NCBI GenBank assembly: GCA_013361015.1 | Contig: JABWAN010000264.1 | Coordinates: 1 to 7,244 of the forward strand | Direction of reading: 5' to 3' | Length of the DNA: 7,244 nt | From: Candidatus Zhuqueibacterota bacterium | GTDB lineage: Bacteria; Zhuqueibacterota; Zhuqueibacteria; Zhuqueibacterales; Zhuqueibacteraceae | Part shown: piece after piece, positions 1 through 6,239 of the stretch | How the letters are laid out: each line of letters opens with the position of its first letter | Numbering within the stretch: position 1 is the stretch's first letter | Translations under genes and position numbers: made by a program | Notes under the pieces: model-generated | What the model saw: only the letters and a program-made list of their open reading frames with translations | Database searches by the model: none | Told to the model about the DNA's origin: nothing

Positions 1-2
1 AT

Positions 3-1076
3 CCGCGTTACACGGGTGAATTGCTCAAAGGCCCGCTTGATCCCGGCGGCTTTCTCGTCACACGTTCGTGGGAAGCACGGTACGCTGTGATCGGCACCTG
101 TAATGTACTCTTGCAAAAAGCGCCGAATGATCGCGGCATCGCGGGTTATGCCAAAACCATTATCGCCTATCAGCTTTTGCTGAATCACAACTACACCTAC
201 GAGAACGGCATCAAAGTCGATTACTCCGGCGCTTCGACGGCAGCAGTGTTGAATGCGCGCGACGGGTTGACCGCGATTGCCGCCAAACTCGACGAAGCGC
301 AAGCTGATTTGCAAGCCGCCGGCAGTTCCTTCAGCTTTGCGCTGTCGGGCGGTTTCGAAGGCTTCAACACACCGGCGAACTTCCTCAAGTTCAATCGCGC
401 ACTCAGAGCTCGCGTTGCGGTCTACCAAGGTGCGTTTGATGCCGGAAAATACAACGAGGCGTTGACGGCTTTGGGACAATCTTTTCTGAACGACGCGGGT
501 GCGCTCGATCTCGGCGTTTATCATGTCTATAGCACCGGCTCGGGTGACTTGCTCAATCCGGTATTCGAGATTCCCTCGGCCGCGTCGATCAAGCTTTATG
601 GCCACCCGATTTTCAAACGTGATGCTGAGGCCGGCGATACGCGCTACAGCTCGAAAGTTTTTGTGCGTCCGACTCCCACCACGTTCGAAGGACTCACCAG
701 CGATCTTGCACCAACGGTGGCGAGCGGCGCAACTGCGCGCTTCCCAATCATTCGCAACGAAGAACTCATTCTGCTCCGCGCCGAAGCCAATATCGGTTTG
801 AACAATTTGGCCGCGGCGCAAAACGACATCAATCTCATTCGCTCCAAAGCGGGGCTTGGTGCTGTGATGCTCACCGCGGCGAACGCGTTGAATCAATTGC
901 TCCATGAAAAACGTTATTCGCTGTTTTTGGAAGGCCATCGCTGGATCGATCTGCGCCGCTACAACAAATTGGGCGACACGAACCTGGTGCCGATTGATCG
1001 TCTCGGAGGCGGAGACGTTCCACCTGACGTCGTGATCCCTCAAGTGCCGCTCCCGCGCACTGAAGGCGGAGGATGA
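3..1076 (+). CDS. SusD/RagB-family outer-membrane nutrient-binding lipoprotein, C-terminal part
   Basis: The reading frame is open from the left edge (first full codon at 3) to TGA at 1074-1076, giving 357 visible residues. The N-terminus, including any signal peptide and lipobox, lies outside the window. SusD-family marks are clear: an early helical stretch with a W-x-x-x-Y...N pattern (TRSWEARYAVIGTCNVLL), the R-x-E-E-L-I-L-L-R-A-E-A helix at about residues 251-262, and the C-terminal signature EKRYSLFLEGHRWIDLRRY at about 302-320. The repeat-like helices in the first half fit the TPR scaffold of this family. SusD proteins sit on the cell surface and hand oligosaccharides or other nutrients to a SusC-type TonB-dependent channel, whose gene is usually directly upstream. 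That gene would be outside this window. The substrate cannot be told from sequence. A run of hairpins and a terminator follow the stop, so this is probably the last gene of its operon. Confidence 0.93.
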   Translation, partial: PRYTGELLKGPLDPGGFLVTRSWEARYAVIGTCNVLLQKAPNDRGIAGYAKTIIAYQLLLNHNYTYENGIKVDYSGASTAAVLNARDGLTAIAAKLDEAQADLQAAGSSFSFALSGGFEGFNTPANFLKFNRALRARVAVYQGAFDAGKYNEALTALGQSFLNDAGALDLGVYHVYSTGSGDLLNPVFEIPSAASIKLYGHPIFKRDAEAGDTRYSSKVFVRPTPTTFEGLTSDLAPTVASGATARFPIIRNEELILLRAEANIGLNNLAAAQNDINLIRSKAGLGAVMLTAANALNQLLHEKRYSLFLEGHRWIDLRRYNKLGDTNLVPIDRLGGGDVPPDVVIPQVPLPRTEGGG

Positions 1077-1097
1077 GTTTTGAATAACATACTCTAG

Positions 1098-1168
1098 CCT
1101 CGGCTTAGCCGGGGTTTCCGAGTTCAGCGAGACTTGGAAGTCCCTGATGCAACGGCCAGTCCGTTGCA
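1098..1168 (+). other. Three consecutive inverted repeats (possible structured 3' UTR or small RNA)
   Basis: Three stem-loops follow one another directly. The first pairs 1098-1104 with 1108-1114 (7 bp, one G-T, loop TTA). The second pairs 1115-1123 with 1132-1140 (9 bp, two wobbles, 8-nt loop). The third pairs 1148-1155 with 1161-1168 (8 bp perfect, loop CCAGT). Alternative pairings also exist: 1099-1103 with 1118-1122, and 1128-1134 with 1171-1177. The first could act as a terminator of the SusD operon, but only three T follow it. I do not recognise a known riboswitch or RNA family. Strand is assumed from the flanking genes. Confidence 0.5.
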
Positions 1169-1188
1169 GGAGTCTTGTTTTGCAAATG

Positions 1189-1226
1189 AAAAGGCCTTTC
1201 GGGTGATTTCACCTCAAAGGCCTTTT
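1189..1226 (+). terminator. Strong intrinsic, probably bidirectional, terminator
   Basis: An 11-bp perfect outer stem (AAAAGGCCTTT at 1189-1199 with AAAGGCCTTTT at 1216-1226) continues, after one C-C mismatch, into a 5-bp inner stem (1201-1205 with 1210-1214, one G-T) closed by an ATTT loop. The right arm ends in TTTT and the left arm begins with AAAA, so the structure could stop transcription from either side. It lies 113 bp after the SusD stop and about 100 bp before the hydrolase start. It therefore separates the two transcription units. Confidence 0.8.
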
Positions 1227-1326
1227 GCTTTGATCGCAGCAATATCCTGTATTGCCTTTGCAAGGAAGTTTCTTTATTTTGCGCCCGCTTTCTGACCGCA
1301 CGACTCTCACATTTTCAGAATTGCTC

Positions 1327-2154
1327 ATGCTGCGCATCCTCGTTGTCACGATTCTCATCATCATCATTCTCATCATTTTGCTTCGTCTCGGTGAACGCCA
1401 TTTGGTTTTCTTTCCAAGCAAAATGAGTGGCAGTGATCCGCGTCTTAATGCTCGCGGCATGGTAATCGAAGAGGTATGGATAAAGGCTGCGGATGGCGTG
1501 CAAATTCACGGTTGGTATGTACCGCACGATTCCGCGGTCGCGAGTTTGCTCATGGCCCACGGCAATGCCGGTAATGTGAGTGATCGCGCCGCTTGGCTCG
1601 CAAGTTTGCATGCGCAAGTGCCGGCCAATTTGTTCATGTTTGATTATCGCGGCTACGGCAAAAGTGCGGGCACGCCGAGTGAAGAAGGCTGTTATCTCGA
1701 CGCGGAAGCTGCGTATGCTTGGTTGAAAACGAGGACGCCGTCTTTGCCGATCATCGCGCACGGCCATTCTCTCGGCGGCGCCGTCGTCATTGAGTTGGCG
1801 CGACGCCGCGCGCTCGCAGGTTTGATCGTCGAATCCAGTTTCACGCACGCGCGTGATATGGCGAAGCTGATGTTTGGACCTATACCCGTGCATTGGCTCT
1901 CTTCCATGAAATGGGCAAGCGTTGACAAAGTGCCCACACTCACGATCCCAAAACTTTTTTTGCACGGCGACGAGGACAGCATCGTTCCTATCGCCCTCGG
2001 CCAAGCGCTGTATGCGCGCGCCGCAGCGCCAAAACAATTCATCGCGCTCGTGGGCGTCGATCACAACGACACTTTTATCAGCGGGGGAGAGCATTACTAC
2101 GCCAGCCTGCGTCAATTCATCCTGTCCTGCGTTAAACAACAAGCCAACGATTGA
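1327..2154 (+). CDS. Membrane-anchored alpha/beta hydrolase, BEM46/YfhR (ABHD13)-like
   Basis: From ATG 1327 the product has 275 residues, close to the usual size of this family. It opens with a hydrophobic segment (about residues 2-19, LRILVVTILIIIILIILL), then R-L-G-E-R, which fits a single N-terminal membrane anchor. The hydrolase motifs follow in order: oxyanion-type HGNAGN at about 78-83, DYRGYGKSAG at 106-115, nucleophile elbow GHSLGG with Ser148, HGDED with the probable catalytic Asp217, and VDHND with His246. Family members are serine hydrolases (esterase, lipase or thioesterase-like). The substrate is unknown. The frame is open back to TTG 1252, and a TTG at 1279 sits 10 nt after AAGGAAG. 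I chose ATG 1327 because known homologues begin directly with the membrane segment, although it has no good ribosome binding site. The gene appears monocistronic, flanked by a terminator and a 196-bp gap. Confidence 0.88.
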   Translation: MLRILVVTILIIIILIILLRLGERHLVFFPSKMSGSDPRLNARGMVIEEVWIKAADGVQIHGWYVPHDSAVASLLMAHGNAGNVSDRAAWLASLHAQVPANLFMFDYRGYGKSAGTPSEEGCYLDAEAAYAWLKTRTPSLPIIAHGHSLGGAVVIELARRRALAGLIVESSFTHARDMAKLMFGPIPVHWLSSMKWASVDKVPTLTIPKLFLHGDEDSIVPIALGQALYARAAAPKQFIALVGVDHNDTFISGGEHYYASLRQFILSCVKQQAND

Positions 2155-2165
2155 ATCGTTGTGCT
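2142..2165 (+). other. Hairpin enclosing the hydrolase stop codon
   Basis: CAACGAT (2145-2151) pairs perfectly with ATCGTTG (2155-2161), and the three-base loop is exactly the TGA stop codon. With one bulged T the stem extends by AGC/GCT. No T-run follows, so it does not look like a standard terminator. It may protect the 3' end or affect termination. Confidence 0.5.
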
Positions 2166-2350
2166 CGTTCAGGCTGTACCGCGACATTTATGTCTAGATC
2201 GCACGACGTTGCTTCGCAATAAAAAAAAAATGGCGTTTAGCAATCGAAAAAGATTAAAAGCCAAAGCCAGGGCCAAATCGTGGCTATGCAGTCACGAAAT
2301 TTCATCCATTGCTTTTTTATTCGTTGTAGACAAAACAGGCGTTGCACTGC
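2155..2350. other. AT-rich gap with an A10 tract and one hairpin
   Basis: This 196-bp spacer holds a run of ten A (2221-2230) and a hairpin pairing 2278-2285 with 2290-2297 (8 bp, one wobble, loop ATGC). A T6 run follows the hairpin after about 14 nt, too far for a textbook terminator. The promoter of the following block presumably lies here or just downstream, but I see no convincing -35/-10 pair. A small open frame starting at ATG 2230 would encode a short basic peptide. It has no ribosome binding site and I do not call it. Confidence 0.4.
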
Positions 2351-3244
2351 ATGGTTGAGCCGCACTCTTCCGTTCCGATGAATCGCGTCATGCTCGTGCT
2401 GGCCTCCGGCATCGCTGCCATTTCTTTTGCAGCGATTTTGATTCGTTGGTGTGCAGCTCCGCCGTTGGTCATCGCGTTCTATCGTCTACTCTTCGCTGCG
2501 CTGTTCTTCTGGATTACGAGCAAGAGCGGCAATCTCACGCAGCTTCGCAACCTTCCCCTAAAGACATTGCAGTGGGGAGGGCTTGCCGGAATCGCATTGG
2601 CTTTGCACTTTGCCACGTGGATTACTTCACTCAATCATACTTCCGTCGCCAACTCAGTTGTGCTCGTTGCAACTTCACCGATTTTCGTCGCGCTCGGTGC
2701 GAGATTTATTTTAGGTGAATCGGCGCGGCCGCTGCTCTATTGGGGATTGTTGCTGGCGTTCGCCGGCGCAACAGTAATCACTTTACAAGATGCCGAGGGC
2801 AGCAACACCTCGTTCTTTGGCAATTTGCTCGCGCTCGCCGGCGCACTCTTCGCGGGTGTCTATTTTTTGATCGGCCGCAAGCTACGGCAAGAACTGGATA
2901 CCGCGCCCTACGTCACGCTGTGTTATTCGGCTGCTGCCATCGTCTTATTGCTCGGCACATTGCTGTGGCGCTTGCCTTTGTTTGATTACTCAGCGCAAAC
3001 TTTCTTGACGTTTCTCGCGCTTGCGTTGGTTCCGCAAGTGATCGGGCATACGAGCTTCAATTGGGCGCTCAAACACCTTTCTGCGCCTGTGGTCTCCATC
3101 GCACTGTTGGGCGAGCCGATCGGTGCGAGTATACTTGCCTTCGTCTTTTTTAAAGAAGAATTGGGGACGATGACGCTGTTCGGAGGAAGCTTAACATTGT
3201 TCGGTGTAGCGTTGGCAATTTTTTCGGAGAGAGGAAAAGCTTGA
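2351..3244 (+). CDS. EamA/DMT-superfamily transporter (10 TM drug/metabolite exporter type)
   Basis: The 297-residue product is strongly hydrophobic and fits two EamA repeats of five membrane helices each: about residues 12-145 and 157-292. Typical marks are the first helix with A-I-x-F-A-A-I-L-I-R, the FYRLLFAALFFW segment near 43-54, the end of repeat 1 (LGESARPLLYWGLLLAFAGA, 121-140) and the matching end of repeat 2 (LLGEPIGASILAFVFFKEEL, 252-271, then G-G-x-x-x-L-F-G-V). Members move small metabolites across the inner membrane, often as exporters of amino acids or related compounds. The substrate here cannot be predicted. I chose ATG 2351 as the start. ATG 2378, just before the first helix, is an alternative, and neither has a strong ribosome binding site. 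The stop overlaps the start of the next gene by 4 bp, so the two are co-transcribed. Confidence 0.9.
   Translation: MVEPHSSVPMNRVMLVLASGIAAISFAAILIRWCAAPPLVIAFYRLLFAALFFWITSKSGNLTQLRNLPLKTLQWGGLAGIALALHFATWITSLNHTSVANSVVLVATSPIFVALGARFILGESARPLLYWGLLLAFAGATVITLQDAEGSNTSFFGNLLALAGALFAGVYFLIGRKLRQELDTAPYVTLCYSAAAIVLLLGTLLWRLPLFDYSAQTFLTFLALALVPQVIGHTSFNWALKHLSAPVVSIALLGEPIGASILAFVFFKEELGTMTLFGGSLTLFGVALAIFSERGKA
3226..3234 (+). promoter_or_regulatory. Ribosome binding site that fixes a TTG start
   Basis: GGAGAGAGG lies 6 nt before TTG 3241, inside the last codons of the transporter gene. No ATG or GTG competes at this distance. The protein from TTG begins M-K-R-I-L-I-A-A-N, the normal beginning for the lipid-kinase family. 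Confidence 0.75.
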
Positions 3245-4143
3245 AACGAATTTTGATCGCGGCAAACACACACTCGGCGCACGGCAAAGGCGCCGAGATC
3301 TTACGCAAAGCGGAACGCGGTTTCGCCCAGCGCGGCGTGCAATGCGAAGTGCTCGTTTCTCAACATAGCGGTTATCTTTTCGAAGCATTGCCGCCGCGGT
3401 TGCACGAGCCATGGGATGCCGTGGTTGCGCTGGGCGGTGACGGCACATTGTTTCAAGTGCTCAACTGTTGTCTCAAACATGACGGTTTCGCCGCGCCGAT
3501 TGGCCTCATTCCGGCGGGCACGGGCAATTCCTTCTCCAAAGAATTCTGCAACGGCGTTGCGGAGCCCGCATGGCAACGCATCATTGCCGGCACAGCGATG
3601 CCGGTTGACGTGTTGCATTGCCGTCTCGCCAAATCCGAGGACGCATATGGGCGCGAGTATTTTTTCATCAATGTCCTGGGCGTCGGTTTTGTGTCGGAGG
3701 TCAACGTAAATGCGCTGCGGCATAAACGCTGGGGCGCGTTCGCATATGCGCTCGCGGTTGTGCTCACGCTTGCGAAGTTCAAAGCCGCGCAATTGCGCTT
3801 GACGGTTGATGGCCGTTTGCTGGAACGCAAAAGCATGTTCGCGATGCTCTGCAATTCACGTTACACCGGCGGACAGATGAAGGTCGCGCCGCATGCCGAG
3901 ATTAATGACGGCTTGATGGAAGTTGTTCTGCTTCACGAAGTTTCGCGCGCCGAATTGCTACGCGCATTCCCTACGGTTTATGCCGGCACCCACATCCATC
4001 ATCCCAAAATTGAAATCTTACGTTGCCAAAAGCTGCACCTTGAAGCCGAACCCGTGCAACTGCTCACACCCGACGGCGAAGTGGTTGGCCACACACCGAT
4101 GGAGGTGGAAGTGCTGCCGCGGCGCATCCAATTTATTTTATGA
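3241..4143 (+). CDS. Diacylglycerol/sphingosine-kinase-like lipid kinase (YegS/LCB5/DgkB family)
   Basis: The 300-residue product has the usual length and layout of the bacterial lipid kinases related to DgkB and YegS. The N-terminal nucleotide-binding half carries the GGDGTL signature (65-70) and the second glycine-rich motif PAGTGN (91-96), followed by the substrate-side half with N-x-x-G-V-G-F (144-150). The C-terminal beta-sandwich has the characteristic N-D-G-L-M-E-V-V (222-229) and D-G-E (278-280), the latter being a catalytic or metal-associated region in known members. These enzymes use ATP to phosphorylate diacylglycerol or a similar lipid at the inner membrane. The exact lipid is unknown here. 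Start is TTG 3241, supported by a strong ribosome binding site and overlapping the transporter stop (TTGA). Its own stop overlaps the RNase Z start (ATGA), which suggests translational coupling in both directions. The motifs look intact. Confidence 0.92.
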   Translation: MKRILIAANTHSAHGKGAEILRKAERGFAQRGVQCEVLVSQHSGYLFEALPPRLHEPWDAVVALGGDGTLFQVLNCCLKHDGFAAPIGLIPAGTGNSFSKEFCNGVAEPAWQRIIAGTAMPVDVLHCRLAKSEDAYGREYFFINVLGVGFVSEVNVNALRHKRWGAFAYALAVVLTLAKFKAAQLRLTVDGRLLERKSMFAMLCNSRYTGGQMKVAPHAEINDGLMEVVLLHEVSRAELLRAFPTVYAGTHIHHPKIEILRCQKLHLEAEPVQLLTPDGEVVGHTPMEVEVLPRRIQFIL

Positions 4144-5069
4144 TTGATCTCATCTTTTTAGGCACCGGCTCTGCAGTTCCGCTTTCGCATCGCAATCTCT
4201 CCGGCACGGCGTTGTTGCGCAAAGGCGAGATTTTTTTATTTGATTGCGGCGAGGGTACGCAGATGCAATTCCGGCGCGCGGGCCTGAAGCCGAGCAAACT
4301 GCGCTATGTTTTCATCTCACACTTTCATGGCGATCATCTCTTTGGCCTGCCAGGTTTGTTGACGAGCCTGCAAATGGCAAATCTGCGCCAAGTCGTTCAT
4401 CTTTTCGGACCCAAAGGCATTGCGGAGTATATTCGCTTTCATCAAGACTTGTGTAATTTCGGCTTCGATTATGTTTTGCACATTCATGAGATCGATGAAC
4501 ACACGCCGGCGACGCTTTGGCAAACTTCCGAATTTCACATCGAATGGCAACCGATGCAGCATCGCCTCTTCACGCTCGGCTTTGCTTTGAGTGAAGCACC
4601 GCGCCCGGGCAAATTCGACGTACAGCGCGCCGACGCACTCGGTGTGCCCAACGGCCCGGAGCGCGGGAAATTGCAAAACGGTGAAAGCGTCATGCTCGCA
4701 AACGACGCGCAGATTCATCCGCATCAAGTTTTGGGACCGCCGAGAGCGGGCGTGAAGATCGCTTATTGCATCGACACCTCGCCGTGCGCGGGACAAGAGC
4801 AGCTTGCGCGCAATGCGGATGCATTGATTGCTGACTCAACTTTTCCCGCAAGCGAGCAGGTGTGGGCGCATCAAACCGGGCATTCTACGACGACTGATGC
4901 CGCCGAGGTGGCAAAGCGTTGCGGCGTGCAGCAGCTTTTTCTCACCCACTTCAGCGGCACAGTTGGACCGGCAGATTTGCCCTCACTGGTTGAGGAGGCG
5001 CGCGTGATTTTTCCGAATGCTATTGCCGCCACGGATTTGGCGCGATTTAAGATCTTACCGAAGCTGTGA
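4140..5069 (+). CDS. rnz: Ribonuclease Z (tRNA 3' endonuclease)
   Basis: The 309-residue product matches the short RNase Z form. It is a metallo-beta-lactamase-fold enzyme that cuts tRNA precursors after the discriminator base to allow CCA addition. Motifs appear in order: FLGTGSAVP (6-14), FDCGEGTQ (34-41), the zinc motif SHFHGDH (60-66: His61, His63, Asp65, His66), His141, the PGKFDV...GVPNGP...GKLQNGE stretch (156-182) typical of this family, Asp212 (CIDTSP), ADSTF (231-235) and His270 (LTHFS). The spacing of metal ligands agrees with the Bacillus subtilis enzyme. One oddity is that the residues after the last His read FSGTV, while most relatives have S-x-R-Y. The start ATG overlaps the previous stop by 4 bp and has no ribosome binding site, so translation probably depends on coupling to the lipid kinase gene. 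Confidence 0.94.
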   Translation: MIDLIFLGTGSAVPLSHRNLSGTALLRKGEIFLFDCGEGTQMQFRRAGLKPSKLRYVFISHFHGDHLFGLPGLLTSLQMANLRQVVHLFGPKGIAEYIRFHQDLCNFGFDYVLHIHEIDEHTPATLWQTSEFHIEWQPMQHRLFTLGFALSEAPRPGKFDVQRADALGVPNGPERGKLQNGESVMLANDAQIHPHQVLGPPRAGVKIAYCIDTSPCAGQEQLARNADALIADSTFPASEQVWAHQTGHSTTTDAAEVAKRCGVQQLFLTHFSGTVGPADLPSLVEEARVIFPNAIAATDLARFKILPKL

Positions 5070-5102
5070 AGCGCTCTGGAATTTGTGTATTGAGGATCGC
5101 CA

Positions 5103-5801
5103 ATGAATAAACTTACCAACGTTACCGCGGTGCTCTTCGACGTCGGCCAAACCATCCTCGCGCCCGATTACGTTTTCATGAAAAGCATGCTGGCGGATTT
5201 CGGCGTGGCAACGGATTATGATGCGCTAGCAAAAGGCGCTGCCCTTGGCCGCGAAAAATTTTTGCGGGGTGATCAAGGCGAGTTGTGGAAGGAGTTTTTT
5301 ATCTATTGGCTGCAATATGTCGGCGCGCACGAGCCTGATATTCCCGTAATGCTCCAGCGCATTTACGAGCAGCACCACCGCGTGCACTTGTGGAATTTTT
5401 TGGAGCCGACCGCGCGCGATACGTTTGCATGGCTGCGTGCGCACGATTATCGCATGGCCATCGTCTCAAACGCCGACGGCAAAGTTGCGCGTATGTTAAA
5501 GCATCTGGAACTTGATCATTTCTTCGAGTGCATCATTGACTCTAAAATTGTCGGCGTGGAAAAACCTGATCCCGCAATTTTCAATCTTGCTTTGCAGGAA
5601 ATCAAGCTTTCCGCACAAGACTGCATTTACGTCGGCGATAATTACGACCGCGATGTGGTCGGCGCGCGGCGGGCCGGCCTCACTCCGGTGTTGATTGATC
5701 CTTTCGATGTGGTGCCGGAGCGCGAGGTGTTGCGCATCAAGGCGCTAGCTGATCTAACCAAAATGCTTTTCCCTTCGTCGCAGCCCTCTCGTAGCACGTG
5801 A
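5103..5801 (+). CDS. HAD-superfamily hydrolase (subfamily IA type) with unusual motif I
   Basis: The 232-residue product has the HAD core with a helical cap between motifs I and II. Motif I is LFDVGQT (11-17) with nucleophile Asp13. Motif II is VSNADG with Ser122. Motif III is the Lys of VGVEKPDP (Lys154). Motif IV is YVGDNYDRD (Asp179 and Asp184). The residue two after the nucleophile is Gly15, where phosphatases normally have the acid/base Asp. Similar DVGxT variants exist in subgroups of this family, so the protein may still be active, but the reaction (phosphatase, dehalogenase or other) cannot be inferred. ATG 5103 is preceded by GAGGA at 5092-5096 with 6 nt spacing. The gene follows RNase Z after 33 bp in the same direction and is probably in the same transcription unit. 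No clear terminator follows it. Confidence 0.88.
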   Translation: MNKLTNVTAVLFDVGQTILAPDYVFMKSMLADFGVATDYDALAKGAALGREKFLRGDQGELWKEFFIYWLQYVGAHEPDIPVMLQRIYEQHHRVHLWNFLEPTARDTFAWLRAHDYRMAIVSNADGKVARMLKHLELDHFFECIIDSKIVGVEKPDPAIFNLALQEIKLSAQDCIYVGDNYDRDVVGARRAGLTPVLIDPFDVVPEREVLRIKALADLTKMLFPSSQPSRST

Positions 5802-5930
5802 AGCCGCACTGCCCGCGCAGAAAAGAAGCACCTACCCACTTCCGATCATTTTCATCCCGACTTCCATCTCTTGCCTCAAACATGTAAGAGCGTTTCATTT
5901 TTGTTGGCTGGTTGCAAGCGGCCATCGCGT

Positions 5931-5944
5931 GTTTCTCGAGAAAC
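5931..5944. promoter_or_regulatory. Perfect 14-bp palindrome, candidate operator
   Basis: GTTTCTCGAGAAAC is its own reverse complement and ends about 45 bp before the extended -10 box. Its size and symmetry fit a binding site for a dimeric regulator acting upstream of the -35 region. No regulator gene is adjacent, so the link is inference. Confidence 0.4.
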
Positions 5945-5989
5945 TTTGAATTTGCACTGCCGATTAGTGCGCAAGGCACACCCGCGCCG

Positions 5990-5998
5990 TGGTATAAT
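5990..5998 (+). promoter_or_regulatory. Extended -10 promoter for the STAS gene
   Basis: TGGTATAAT matches the extended -10 form TGnTATAAT exactly. No good -35 hexamer lies 16-18 bp upstream, which extended -10 promoters can tolerate. Transcription would begin near 6005, leaving a long leader before the start codon at 6240. Bacteroidota primary promoters usually read TAnnTTTG at -7, so a perfect TATAAT would be a taxonomic hint if it is functional. Confidence 0.45.
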
Positions 5999-6239
5999 AG
6001 TTGATTGCTGTCTGCGCGCCAACGGTGCAGGTAGTGCATAGGACGACGGCGCTCGCACTGTGTATGTGCCGTGCGTTGATACAGGATGACAATCGACCGC
6101 GGCATTTTTTCCTCGACCAATCTTCGAGCTTACCTCAAAGGCCGGGTTGGTCATTTCGAGAAGTCCTGCACGCGGGCTTCGGAATCATGACGAATGAGTT
6201 TGGGATGTACATGAGGCTCATGTTTAGGAGAATCACATC

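Larger units (their letters stand above)
5802..6239. other. 438-bp non-coding region upstream of the STAS gene
   Basis: No credible gene is visible on either strand; the open frames here look random in composition. The region contains a 14-bp palindrome (5931-5944), an extended -10 box (5990-5998) and a leader of roughly 235 nt. The leader has pairing potential: ACCAA (6116-6120) with TTGGT (6147-6151), and a hairpin pairing 6160-6166 with 6174-6180 (7 bp, one G-T, 7-nt loop). No terminator for the preceding HAD gene is evident in the first 100 bases. Confidence 0.5.

Noticed and set aside
1252..1281. Bacteroidota-like promoter (TTG, 20 bp, then TATTTTG) before the hydrolase
   Set aside because: The downstream box is one T short of TAnnTTTG and the region is T-rich, so a chance match is likely. 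It remains a weak alternative to using TTG 1279 as start codon.
1315..2187. Long open frame (290 codons) on the - strand, opposite the alpha/beta hydrolase gene
   Set aside because: The + strand frame has complete hydrolase motifs and a membrane anchor. The antisense product is rich in Arg/His/Asp with no recognisable family and is explained by codon bias of the sense gene.
2221..2230. A10 tract as a - strand terminator
   Set aside because: No stem-loop lies on its right side, as a - strand terminator would require, and no - strand gene ends here.
2230..2358. Small + strand frame from ATG 2230 encoding a basic peptide after an A10 tract
   Set aside because: No ribosome binding site, biased composition that follows from the AT-rich spacer, and it overlaps the transporter start.
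3301..3792. - strand frame of 163 codons inside the lipid kinase gene
   Set aside because: Shadow of a gene whose GGDGTL and PAGTGN motifs are clear on the + strand.
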